Assembly (NCBI GenBank): GCA_900542905.1
Contig: UQPF01000025.1
Span: 1 to 24,198 of the forward strand
Reading direction: 5' to 3'
From: an uncultured Collinsella sp.
GTDB taxonomy: Bacteria; Actinomycetota; Coriobacteriia; Coriobacteriales; Coriobacteriaceae
Length of the DNA stretch: 24,198 nucleotides
Part shown: positions 1 through 6,280 of the stretch, one piece after another
Numbering within the stretch: the stretch's first letter is position 1
Layout: each line of letters opens with the position of its first letter
Notes under the pieces: generated by a model
What the model was told of the DNA's origin: nothing
Seen by the model: only the letters and a program-made list of their open reading frames with translations
Database searches by the model: none
Translations under genes and position numbers: made by a program

Positions 1-127
1 GCAGGGCTACGGCTTCCGCAACATCGACAACCTGATCGCCCTCGTGATGCTCAGGTGCTCGGACCTGAAGCCGGCCCTGCCGGGGCGCGAGGCGTAGGGA
101 CTACCCACACGAACTCACGAAGGCTCC
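1..127 (+). mobile_element. Right end of an ISL3-like insertion sequence (partial)
   Basis: The window opens inside a transposase tail (2-97). About 30 bases after its stop, the sequence changes into the interrupted coding sequence of a LysR gene on the other strand. The end of the element is placed at about 127 because, read inward on the minus strand, the sequence from there begins GGAGCCTTCG and is followed by the transposase stop, and because the LysR protein loses its family-like reading (ends ...QHYAF then SEPS and stop) at that point. The terminal repeat cannot be confirmed because the other end of the element is outside the window. The boundary is uncertain by about 10 bases. Confidence 0.55.
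2..97 (+). CDS. Transposase C-terminal fragment, ISL3-like (5' end outside window)
   Basis: Frame 2 reads open from the window edge to TAG at 95-97, giving 31 residues that include GYGFRNIDNLIALVMLRCSD. ISL3-family transposases usually finish with a G-[YF]-xFRNxxNxxxxVxLxCS/G stretch of this kind, a few dozen residues before the stop. I recognise it only from this short tail, so the family call is moderate. The gene is cut by the window edge; whether the full transposase is intact cannot be seen. Its position against the truncated LysR gene supports a mobile-element identity. Confidence 0.55.
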   Translation, partial: QGYGFRNIDNLIALVMLRCSDLKPALPGREA

Positions 128-432
128 GAAAAGGCGTAGTGCTGGGCGGAAATGGCGAGGCGGGCTTGCGGGGTGCCGCCGTCCTCGTAGCGCGCCTCGA
201 GCATATCGGCCTGCTCTACGACCTGGCGCGCATAGCCCAAAAGCTCGGTGCCGTCGTTGGTGAGCGTGACGCCGCGGCTGGAGCGCGTAAAGATCTCCAG
301 GTGGAGCTCCTGTTCCAGGCTTTTGACGGCGTTTGAGATGCTGGACTGAGCGGTATAGAGGCGCTGAGCTGCGGCATTGATTGAGCCGGACTCTGCCACG
401 GCAATCAGGAAACGAAGCTGCTGGAGGGTCAT
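115..432 (-). pseudogene. LysR-family transcriptional regulator, truncated by IS insertion
   Basis: The 105-residue reading has a full LysR N-terminal winged helix-turn-helix: MTLQQLRFLIAVAESGSINA at the start, then AAQRLYTAQSSISNAVKSLE and the LFxR-like wing (EIFTRSSRGVTLTNDG). LysR proteins are about 300 residues long, so the whole effector-binding domain is missing. Reading stops right where the IS end begins. I prefer the ATG at 432 over the one at 441, because AAAGGA lies 8 bases upstream of 432 but directly abuts 441. It diverges from metY, an arrangement typical of LysR regulators and their targets. The DNA-binding part could still be made, but it lacks co-inducer binding and the normal oligomer contacts. 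Confidence 0.8.
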
Positions 433-450
433 CGGCGCCATCCTTTCGAG

Positions 451-473
451 TGTTATCTATATAACCGATAACA
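451..473. promoter_or_regulatory. Palindromic operator candidate for the LysR regulator
   Basis: TGTTATC (451-457) and GATAACA (467-473) form perfect 7-base inverted arms around a 9-base AT-rich spacer. The site lies 19 bases upstream of the lysR start codon and about 20 bases upstream of the metY -35. LysR-type boxes are interrupted dyads of the T-N11-A type in exactly this divergent position. The link to this LysR is inference from position. Confidence 0.5.
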
Positions 474-492
474 GGTTAGCGCTTTTAAGTGA

Positions 493-521
493 TTGACCGA
501 GGGAAACAATGCTCGTACTAT
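493..521 (+). promoter_or_regulatory. Sigma-70-type promoter of metY
   Basis: TTGACC (493-498) and TACTAT (516-521) are separated by exactly 17 bases. Transcription would begin near 528, right where the structured leader begins, leaving an untranslated leader of about 178 bases before the metY ATG at 706. Confidence 0.65.
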
Positions 522-526
522 TCAAA

Positions 527-658
527 ACACACAAAGGCGGTAGGTAATTAAGCCAAACACGGAACCGGGATGCGAAAGGAGGCCCGCATATGAATTGCTT
601 ACCAAGACGAATGCCGGGCTCCTGTTTGCGCCCGTCGGCGTGATCAGGAGACAGCGAC
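527..658 (+). ncRNA. Cobalamin riboswitch-like leader of metY (divergent)
   Basis: Five blocks occur in the order of the cobalamin riboswitch core. They are CGGAA (560-564), GGGATGCGAAA (567-577), CCCGCATATG (583-592), CGAATGCC (608-615) and CAGGAGACAGC (645-655), the last resembling the B12 box. An 11-bp helix with two G-U pairs joins 539-549 to 593-603 and encloses a 5-bp hairpin (570-574 with 585-589). CTCCTG (619-624) can pair with CAGGAG (645-650), as expected for the L5-L13 kissing contact or an alternative fold. The blocks are not perfect: the conserved ACUG after CCCGC is AUAUG here. Position between promoter and start, and the methionine role of metY, fit B12 control. Identification is by eye. 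Confidence 0.6.
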
Positions 659-705
659 TTACTTCTCTCTAATTTATTAACTTTTGTTCGATCAAGGAGA
701 TCATC

Positions 706-2016
706 ATGAGCCAGTTCATCAACAACCCCGAGCACACCTTTGGTTTCGATACCCTGCAGCTTCACGTTGGCCAGGAGAGCGCCGATCCCGCATCCGACTC
801 CCGCGCCGTGCCTATCTACCAGACCACGAGCTATGTGTTCCGCAACTCCCAGCACGCCGCCGATCGCTTTGGTCTTGCCGACGCCGGTAACATCTACGGC
901 CGTCTGACCAACTCCACCCAGGGCGTCTTCGAGGACCGTATCGCCGCACTCGAGGGTGGTGTGGCAGGTCTTGCCGTCGCCTCCGGTGCTGCTGCCATCA
1001 CCTATACCCTGCAGGCTCTTGCCCAGGCCGGTGACCACGTGGTGGCTCAGAAGACCATCTACGGTGGCTCCTACAACCTGCTGGAGCATACGCTCTCCCA
1101 GTTTGGCGTCGAGACCACCTTCGTCGATGCCCACAACCTGGACGAGGTCGAGGGCGCCATCAAGGACAACACCACGGTCATCTACCTCGAGACGCTCGGC
1201 AACCCCAATTCTGACATCCCCAATATCGACGCCATCTCCGAGATCGCCAAGAAGCACGGTTTACCGGTTGTCGTCGACAACACCTTCGGCACCCCGTATC
1301 TGTTCCGTCCGCTGGAGCATGGTGCCAACATCGTCGTCCACTCCGCAACCAAGTTCATCGGCGGCCACGGCACCTCGCTGGGCGGTGTGATCGTCGACGG
1401 CGGTAACTTCGATTGGAAGGCGAGCGGCAAGTATGAGCAGATCGCCGAGCCCAACCCCTCCTACCATGGCGTCTCGTTTGCCGAGGCTGCCGGTCCCGCC
1501 GCCTTCGCAACCTATGTCCGCGCCATCCTGCTGCGTGACGAGGGCGCCTGCATCAGCCCGTTCAACGCTTGGATCCTGCTCCAGGGCACCGAGACTCTGT
1601 CGCTGCGCGTTGACCGTCATGTCGAGAACACCAAGAAGGTCGTTGAGTTCCTGGCTGGTGATAGCCATGTCGCCAAGGTGAACCACCCGAGCCTGTCTGA
1701 GCACCCCGATCACGAGCTCTATCAGAAGTACTTCCCCAACGGCGGTGCCTCGATCTTTACCTTTGAGATTAAGGGTGGCCAGGAGGCAGCTTGGAAGTTC
1801 ATCGACCATCTGCAGGTCTTCTCGCTGCTCGCCAACGTGGCCGACGTCAAGTCGCTCGTCGTGCACCCGGCTACCACTACGCACTCCCAGCTCTCTGCCG
1901 AGGAGCTCGCCGAGCAGAACATCACGCCCTCCACGATCCGTCTTTCCATCGGTACCGAGAACGCCGAGGATATCATTTGGGATCTGAAGCAGGCCTTCGC
2001 CGCGCTGGACGAGTAA
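706..2016 (+). CDS. metY: O-acetylhomoserine sulfhydrylase (OAH aminocarboxypropyltransferase)
   Basis: This 436-residue protein is full length for the family. It joins O-acetyl-L-homoserine and sulfide to make homocysteine and acetate, a cytosolic, PLP-dependent step of direct-sulfhydrylation methionine synthesis. Family marks include the opening TLQLHVGQ, the YQTTSYVF segment, SGAAAITYTL for phosphate binding, VVVDNTFGTPYLF, and the PLP-lysine motif SATKFIGGHG with the lysine at residue 216. The HSQLSAEEL and TIRLSIGTEN segments near the end are also typical. The ATG at 706 follows AAGGAG (694-699) at good spacing. It has its own promoter, a cobalamin-riboswitch-like leader and a strong terminator, so it is monocistronic. 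Cystathionine gamma-synthase and related enzymes share the fold, but the length and sequence favour MetY. Confidence 0.93.
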   Translation: MSQFINNPEHTFGFDTLQLHVGQESADPASDSRAVPIYQTTSYVFRNSQHAADRFGLADAGNIYGRLTNSTQGVFEDRIAALEGGVAGLAVASGAAAITYTLQALAQAGDHVVAQKTIYGGSYNLLEHTLSQFGVETTFVDAHNLDEVEGAIKDNTTVIYLETLGNPNSDIPNIDAISEIAKKHGLPVVVDNTFGTPYLFRPLEHGANIVVHSATKFIGGHGTSLGGVIVDGGNFDWKASGKYEQIAEPNPSYHGVSFAEAAGPAAFATYVRAILLRDEGACISPFNAWILLQGTETLSLRVDRHVENTKKVVEFLAGDSHVAKVNHPSLSEHPDHELYQKYFPNGGASIFTFEIKGGQEAAWKFIDHLQVFSLLANVADVKSLVVHPATTTHSQLSAEELAEQNITPSTIRLSIGTENAEDIIWDLKQAFAALDE

Positions 2017-2076
2017 GGCGACTTGTGCAAGGACCCCTTGCGACTCGATAGGTATAACTGCATAAAATGCCTGCTC

Positions 2077-2117
2077 AAGGCGCCTGTGCGAACAATGGTT
2101 GCACAGGCGCCTTTTTT
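2077..2117 (+). terminator. Intrinsic terminator of metY
   Basis: A perfect 13-bp stem (AAGGCGCCTGTGC at 2077-2089 with 2101-2113) has an 11-base loop and runs into a T tract ending at 2117. Confidence 0.9.
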
Positions 2118-2328
2118 GCATAGAGCGGGTGCAAAAACAGGGTTTTTGGCATGCTTTATGCAATCGAGATGTGGAAAACTCCTGTTAAGAGGATGTGAGT
2201 TTTACGCAATTGACGTGCGCCTTTTGAGTAAAACCGCAGGTCGCGATTTGCTCGGGGTACTATGCAGCGCGATCGAATCACACGCAGCTCAAACGCAGCA
2301 AAAACGCACTACGGAGGTTTCTAGCTAC
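2118..2328. other. Intergenic region upstream of the secreted protein gene
   Basis: No gene is seen here. It contains three related short motifs, AAAACTC (2175-2181), GAGTTTT (2197-2203) and GAGTAAAAC (2226-2234), the first two forming an inverted pair. A TACTAT box (2258-2263) could be a -10, but no matching -35 is seen. An in-frame upstream extension of the downstream ORF across this stretch has neither a signal-peptide start nor a ribosome site and is not believed. Confidence 0.4.
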
Positions 2329-3102
2329 ATGAGGATCGATTCACGAAAACCGAAAGCCGCCGCCCTTTCCGCCGCTCTGACCGTGGCACTTTTGGCGGGC
2401 GCCGGTGCAACCGATGCCCACGCGGCAACACTATCCGATACGGTTGGACCTACGCCGTCCGAGGCGACGCTGGTGCAGCCCGTTGACTATCGCGGCGATG
2501 GTTATGGTTCCATGCAGGAGTGGAACGCCTCGATGGAGGCCAAGCGCGATTCCCTTGAGATGCGCGCTCAGATCATTATGAATATGTATGGCGACTATGC
2601 TACCGATGACGAGCGTGCTGTGCTGCAGGGTTGCATCGACGGTGCGGGTAGCCTGTTGACGATGGGGGAGGTCGACGCCAAGTCGACCGAGCTCGATGAG
2701 CTGCGCGCTGCGCTTGAGGATGCCAAGCGCGAAGCGCTCGAGGCTGCCGCCGAGGCGGAGGCTGCCGAGGCCGCCCAGGCTTCGTACTACAACGCCGGTT
2801 ACACTCCGTCTTACGCGTCTGCCGCGTCCTACGCGAACGGATCGGGCCTGACGCGCTCTGCGGGTGTCAATAACTACAACGGGCGCCGCGAGACCTATTA
2901 CAGCAGCAATGTGCTTTATCACTATCGCACGGGCGAATGGACTCAGGATTCTGAGGGCTTCTGGCGCGATTCCGACGGCTATTACGTTGTTGCCGCGGGC
3001 GATATGGCCCAGGGCTCGACCTTTACGGGCTCCAAGGGTGATTGCAAGGTCTATGACTCCGGCTGCGCTGCCGGAACCACCGATTACTACACCGGTTGGT
3101 AA
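2329..3102 (+). CDS. Secreted double-psi beta-barrel (3D/RlpA-like) protein
   Basis: The 257-residue product begins with basic residues, a hydrophobic stretch (about 13-27) and an Ala-X-Ala site (DAHA), so it should be exported. The ATG at 2329 follows GGAGG (2313-2317); upstream in-frame starts would bury this signal peptide. Residues about 60-150 are charged and helical, ending in a Glu/Ala-rich coiled-coil-like run. A Tyr/Ser/Asn-rich linker follows. The last 65 residues hold an aromatic segment and then VVAAGDMAQG, TFTGSKG, KVYDSGCA and DYYTGW. That pattern resembles the double-psi beta-barrel seen in 3D and RlpA-like cell-wall proteins. A role in peptidoglycan handling is inference; I cannot assign an activity. 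The gene stands alone, behind the metY terminator. Confidence 0.75.
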   Translation: MRIDSRKPKAAALSAALTVALLAGAGATDAHAATLSDTVGPTPSEATLVQPVDYRGDGYGSMQEWNASMEAKRDSLEMRAQIIMNMYGDYATDDERAVLQGCIDGAGSLLTMGEVDAKSTELDELRAALEDAKREALEAAAEAEAAEAAQASYYNAGYTPSYASAASYANGSGLTRSAGVNNYNGRRETYYSSNVLYHYRTGEWTQDSEGFWRDSDGYYVVAAGDMAQGSTFTGSKGDCKVYDSGCAAGTTDYYTGW

Positions 3103-3127
3103 TTTTTCTGCATCACGGATATTTGGC

Positions 3128-3175
3128 GGACGGGCGTCTTTACCGAACTTTAGGGCAACGTAAGGACGTCCGTTC
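3128..3175. other. Long intergenic hairpin
   Basis: Positions 3128-3143 pair with 3160-3175 over 16 bases, with four G-U pairs and a 16-base loop. No T tract follows, so it is not a standard intrinsic terminator. It may end the upstream transcript in another way or sit in the leader of the gene at 3289. Confidence 0.45.
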
Positions 3176-3288
3176 TATGTATGCGTTTGAGTTAACAGAG
3201 CCCTTACCGTGGCGGTACGCTGGGCGTATGGATGCGGGGCACACTGGTTCTTGAGAAATAAGGTCTTTCTCTTGGAGGAAGTGGTCTT

Positions 3289-3495
3289 GTGAATGCTCGA
3301 GATATTGCCGTTGCCGCCGTCGCGTTGATGCTTGGCTGCCTTGGTCCCACGGCCGCGCTCGTCGCGGGCATGCAGGGGACATGCGGGGCTGCTCCTATCG
3401 TGGTCGGCGCGCTGATCGCGGCCACGCTGCTGGGAAGCGCAGGCGTGGTTCTTTGCCGCGACGATGAGGACGAGGTGCCGGGGTCGCAACGCTAA
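3289..3495 (+). CDS. Small two-segment membrane protein of unknown function
   Basis: This 68-residue protein has two hydrophobic segments (about residues 6-27 and 36-55) joined by a short loop holding a Cys, and a charged acidic tail (RDDEDEVPGSQR). The GTG start at 3289 is chosen because GGAGG (3274-3278) lies 10 bases upstream. I do not recognise a family. It is followed by a strong terminator and lies between a secreted cell-wall-type protein and a convergent reductase. Codon use resembles the neighbours, which supports a real gene. The role is unknown. Confidence 0.65.
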   Translation: MNARDIAVAAVALMLGCLGPTAALVAGMQGTCGAAPIVVGALIAATLLGSAGVVLCRDDEDEVPGSQR

Positions 3496-3536
3496 CTGTT
3501 GTGAGATCGGCCGCCGGTCATAGACGAAGATGAAGG

Positions 3537-3571
3537 CCGCCGCAGGGGAAAGGTTCCCTTGCGGCGGTTTT
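3537..3571 (+). terminator. Intrinsic terminator between convergent genes
   Basis: A 14-bp stem with one G-U pair (3537-3550 with 3554-3567) has a 3-base loop and is followed by TTTT. It separates the plus-strand small membrane gene from the minus-strand reductase. Confidence 0.85.
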
Positions 3572-3604
3572 GCTGTTAAGGCTGTTGAATGCGGCGCGTC
3601 GGCG

Positions 3605-4519
3605 CTACCAGCTTTTCTCGATATCGCGGATGCGCCGATAGAGCCACTCGTTTTGCGGTGCCTGGATATCGTGTTTGGCTGCGAGGCGGCAGATGGTGCC
3701 CGCGAACTCATCAACCTCGGTTTTGCGCCTTGCGATGCGGTCTTGAGCCATCGAGGGCATACCGGCGGGGTCGATTCCCTCGATGAGGTGCACCATTTGC
3801 GTCAGGTCTGCCTCGGTCAGTTCAACGCCCTCGGCGTTGGCGACCGCAAGCGTTTCGCGCATGGCGGAAACAAAGCAGCGACGCTGCTCGGAGCCCGGCT
3901 CCGTGGCGCTTCCGTAGGTTCCGCCGTAGGCCATGCAGGTCTGGTTGATGCCGTCGTTGAGCATGAGTTTGGCCCACATGCGGTGGGCGATGTCGTCCTC
4001 GACGGTATGGGCGATGCCGCAGCGCGTATAGAGCTCGTCGATTGCGGTGATGGTTGCGGGGTTCGTGCCGGCCGCCGCGCCAAAGCGGATTTCGCCCGCA
4101 TTGGTAAAGGTGAGCGCGCCGTTGAGAAACACGGCGTCCATGCCCTGGCAGATACCAAGAACGGTATGCTCCCAGCCAAAGCGTTCGGCAATCTTTTGCT
4201 CGCTCGTAATGCCGTTGCACAGCGAGGCGATGAGCGTGTTGGGTCCCACGACGCGCTCCATAGTCTTGAGTGCTTGGTCGAGACCGGTGGTCTTGACTGT
4301 CAGGATGACCAGATCGGCGGGCGTCGCCTCGCTGGCACGGACGGACGTGAGATCGCAGGGCTTGCCGTTGACGGTGAGCGCGTCGTTCGCGTGACGCTCA
4401 AAACGGGTGTCATCCATAACGTATTCGACGGCGTCATTGCCGAGGGCCTTGGCAATCATGCTGCCGTAGAGCAGGCCGACGCCGCCCTTGCCGATAAAGG
4501 CGACCTTGTTGATCTGCAT
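3605..4519 (-). CDS. Ketopantoate reductase family protein (2-dehydropantoate 2-reductase)
   Basis: The 304-residue protein matches the PanE/ApbA family, which reduces 2-dehydropantoate to pantoate with NADPH in pantothenate and CoA synthesis. It has an N-terminal Rossmann motif (GKGGVG, residues 10-15), the LVILTVKT segment after the nucleotide fold, and the catalytic lysine in MWAKLMLNDGINQ (about K184, with conserved Asn nearby). SMAQDRIARRKTEVDEFAG near the end is also conserved (Glu about 268). The ATG at 4519 is preferred over 4528, because the GGGGAG ribosome site abuts 4528 but lies 9 bases from 4519. An intrinsic-terminator-like hairpin sits right before the ribosome site. Many family members act on other 2-oxo acids, so the substrate is not certain and I withhold a gene symbol. 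Confidence 0.85.
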   Translation of the reverse strand: MQINKVAFIGKGGVGLLYGSMIAKALGNDAVEYVMDDTRFERHANDALTVNGKPCDLTSVRASEATPADLVILTVKTTGLDQALKTMERVVGPNTLIASLCNGITSEQKIAERFGWEHTVLGICQGMDAVFLNGALTFTNAGEIRFGAAAGTNPATITAIDELYTRCGIAHTVEDDIAHRMWAKLMLNDGINQTCMAYGGTYGSATEPGSEQRRCFVSAMRETLAVANAEGVELTEADLTQMVHLIEGIDPAGMPSMAQDRIARRKTEVDEFAGTICRLAAKHDIQAPQNEWLYRRIRDIEKSW

Positions 4520-4538
4520 GTGAATCATCTCCCCATGT

Positions 4539-4564
4539 AAAAGGCGCCCGCGTAAGGGGCGCCT
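4539..4564 (-). terminator. Terminator-like hairpin just ahead of the reductase gene
   Basis: On the minus strand an 8-bp GC stem (4557-4564 with 4542-4549, loop 4550-4556) is followed by TTTT and then, within 10 bases, the GGGGAG ribosome site of the reductase. It could terminate transcripts of the remnant gene at 4643 or attenuate the reductase. Confidence 0.6.
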
Positions 4565-4642
4565 GATGGATTGTATGCTGCCAGGGTGATTGGTGGGTGC
4601 GCGGGGCGGCTGTTATGAAAAAGAAACTATTGCGCTGTGCGC

Positions 4643-4846
4643 TTATGCCGCGGGGCAGACCGCAAAGACGCGGGCGGGGTATCCGACGCCATCGCGGACC
4701 TTGGGGAAGGTGCAGAAGATGACGGCGCCTGTGGCGGGAAGCTCGTCCAGATGGTCCATGACTTCGATTTGATGGCGGTCGACCGAGAGGATGTATTGCT
4801 CGCCGGGGTAGGGGTAGGCGTCCTCGCACGTGGTGATGCCCGGCTC
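4643..4846 (-). pseudogene. C-terminal remnant of a cyclase / kynurenine formamidase-like protein
   Basis: An open reading with strongly C/G-biased third positions gives about 64 residues, ending MDHLDELPATGAVIFCTF then PKVRDGVGYPARVFAVCP. This resembles the C-terminus of the cyclase family (arylformamidase type), which typically runs N-L-x-x-L-P-x-x-G, then a hydrophobic strand, then P-x-x-x-x-x-G-x-G-x-P-[VA]-R. Those proteins are 200-270 residues long, so about three quarters is missing. There is no in-frame ATG, GTG or TTG near the start; a stop codon lies just upstream. A good ribosome site (AAAGGAG) stands 6 bases before an ATC codon at 4837-4835, so low-level translation from ATC is conceivable. 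A decayed gene is the simpler reading. The family call rests on the tail motif alone. Confidence 0.5.
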
Positions 4847-4999
4847 CTTTCATCGGGCTTTTTGCTGATGTTAAAGCGGTGCCGTGACGGCTCGATTTCT
4901 GCTGCGTTACGATACGTTCTCAATTGCGATTCCGATGTGTTTCGATGACGTGACGGGTTTGTTTCGCCTTGTCAGGGCTTCGATGGGAGGGGAGGGGCC

Positions 5000-6190
5000 G
5001 TGCAATACCGCGTTGACCCTAAAAGTGGTAACCGAATATCCGCTCTGGGTCTGGGCTGCATGAGGTTTCCCGGTGCGCCGGGACGTCCGGATGCGAAGAC
5101 AGCCGATGCCATCATTTCCCGTGCGGTGGAGCAGGGGATTAACTACCTGGACACGGCCTATCTCTATCCCGGCAACGAGGCGTGCGTGGGTGCGTCGCTT
5201 GAGCGCCTGGGCTTGCGCGACCAGGTTTTGCTCGCAACCAAGCTGCCGCATGCTTCGTGCAAATGCGCGGAGGATTTCGACCGGTTTTTCGACGAGCAAC
5301 TGCGCCGCCTACGGACTGACCATATCGACTATTACCTCATGCACAACATTACCTCGCCCGCCCAGTGGGAACGTGTGGTGGCGTTGGGCATCGAGGACTG
5401 GATCGCGCAGCAAAAGGCTGCAGGGCGTATTCGTCAGATAGGCTTTTCGTACCACGGCAGCGCGGCGGACTTCCTTACGATGCTCGATGCGTATGAGTGG
5501 GACTTTTGCCAGATCCAGTACAACTACGCTGGAGAACGATATCAGGCGGGAACGGCGGGGCTCATGGCCGCCGCCGAGCGAGGTCTCGCGGTGTTTGTGA
5601 TGGAGCCGCTTTTGGGCGGACGCTTGGCAGGCAAATTGCCTCCGCGGGCGCGCGCTGTTCTCGATGGTGCATGCGATCGGCATTTGCATACGCCTGCCGC
5701 TTGGGGGCTCTCGTGGGTGTGGAATCATCCCCAGGTGACCATGTTGCTTTCGGGTATGACCGATACCGCGCAGGTGGACGAGAATTCGTCACTGGCAGAC
5801 CTCGCGTTGCCGAATTCGATGACGGCCAACCAGCTCGACACGATTGCGCGCGTGTTGATGGAGTTTGAGAAATCGAACCGTGTGCCCTGCACGGGATGCG
5901 GCTATTGCATGCCGTGCCCTAAAGGCATCAATATCCCTGGATGTTTTGCCGCCTACAACGCAAGCTATGCGCACAGCTGGTTTACGGGGCTGTCTCAATA
6001 CTTTACGGCGAGCGCGGTGCGCACAAGCGAGCCCAAGTTGGTGAGCAATTGCGTCAAATGCGGCAAATGCGCGCGGCACTGCCCGCAGCACATCGATATT
6101 CCCGAGCGTCTCGACGATGTGCGCCGACGTTTCCAGCCTGGTCCCGTGACGGCGGTGCTTAAGGCCTTCGGCAAAACGCGCTCCTCATGA
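5000..6190 (+). CDS. Aldo/keto reductase with C-terminal 2x[4Fe-4S] ferredoxin domain
   Basis: This 396-residue protein has an N-terminal aldo/keto reductase barrel. The usual tetrad is visible: D51 and Y56 in DTAYLY, K81 in ATKLP and H115 in LMHN. After about residue 290 come two cysteine clusters, C297-C300-C303-C306-P and C351-C354-C357-C361-P, of the [4Fe-4S] ferredoxin kind. Such fusions are common in anaerobes and may pass electrons between an iron-sulfur donor and an NAD(P)-linked carbonyl reduction. The substrate cannot be read from sequence. The GTG start at 5000 follows GGAGGGG closely. The gene faces away from the cyclase remnant and is followed by a repeat hairpin rather than a clear terminator. 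Confidence 0.9.
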   Translation: MQYRVDPKSGNRISALGLGCMRFPGAPGRPDAKTADAIISRAVEQGINYLDTAYLYPGNEACVGASLERLGLRDQVLLATKLPHASCKCAEDFDRFFDEQLRRLRTDHIDYYLMHNITSPAQWERVVALGIEDWIAQQKAAGRIRQIGFSYHGSAADFLTMLDAYEWDFCQIQYNYAGERYQAGTAGLMAAAERGLAVFVMEPLLGGRLAGKLPPRARAVLDGACDRHLHTPAAWGLSWVWNHPQVTMLLSGMTDTAQVDENSSLADLALPNSMTANQLDTIARVLMEFEKSNRVPCTGCGYCMPCPKGINIPGCFAAYNASYAHSWFTGLSQYFTASAVRTSEPKLVSNCVKCGKCARHCPQHIDIPERLDDVRRRFQPGPVTAVLKAFGKTRSS

Positions 6191-6275
6191 CCCTTTTATT
6201 ACTTGCGGTGGAATAGTTCCTGTTTGCGGCAGAATAGGGGCCAAACAGGAACTATTTCACCGCAACTGAAGGGGG
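6191..6275. repeat. Inverted-repeat element, copy 1 (upstream of oxidoreductase)
   Basis: Arms 6203-6226 and 6242-6265 form a 24-bp stem with a single G-U pair around a 15-base loop. The outer part (TTGCGGTGGAATA with TATTTCACCGCAA) and the loop core (GCGnCAnAATAnGG) are shared with copy 2 at 7372-7458, while the inner arm differs but stays paired. The left end CCC (6191-6193) can pair with the GGGGG ribosome site at 6271-6275. Confidence 0.85.
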
Positions 6276-6280
6276 CTGTC

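Noticed and set aside
2023..2328. Upstream in-frame extension of the secreted protein ORF
   Set aside because: It crosses the metY terminator, and a clear ribosome site and signal peptide mark the ATG at 2329.
3530..4540. 336-codon plus-strand frame across the reductase gene
   Set aside because: Antisense to a well-supported ketopantoate-reductase-like gene with catalytic motifs; its own translation shows no recognisable domain.
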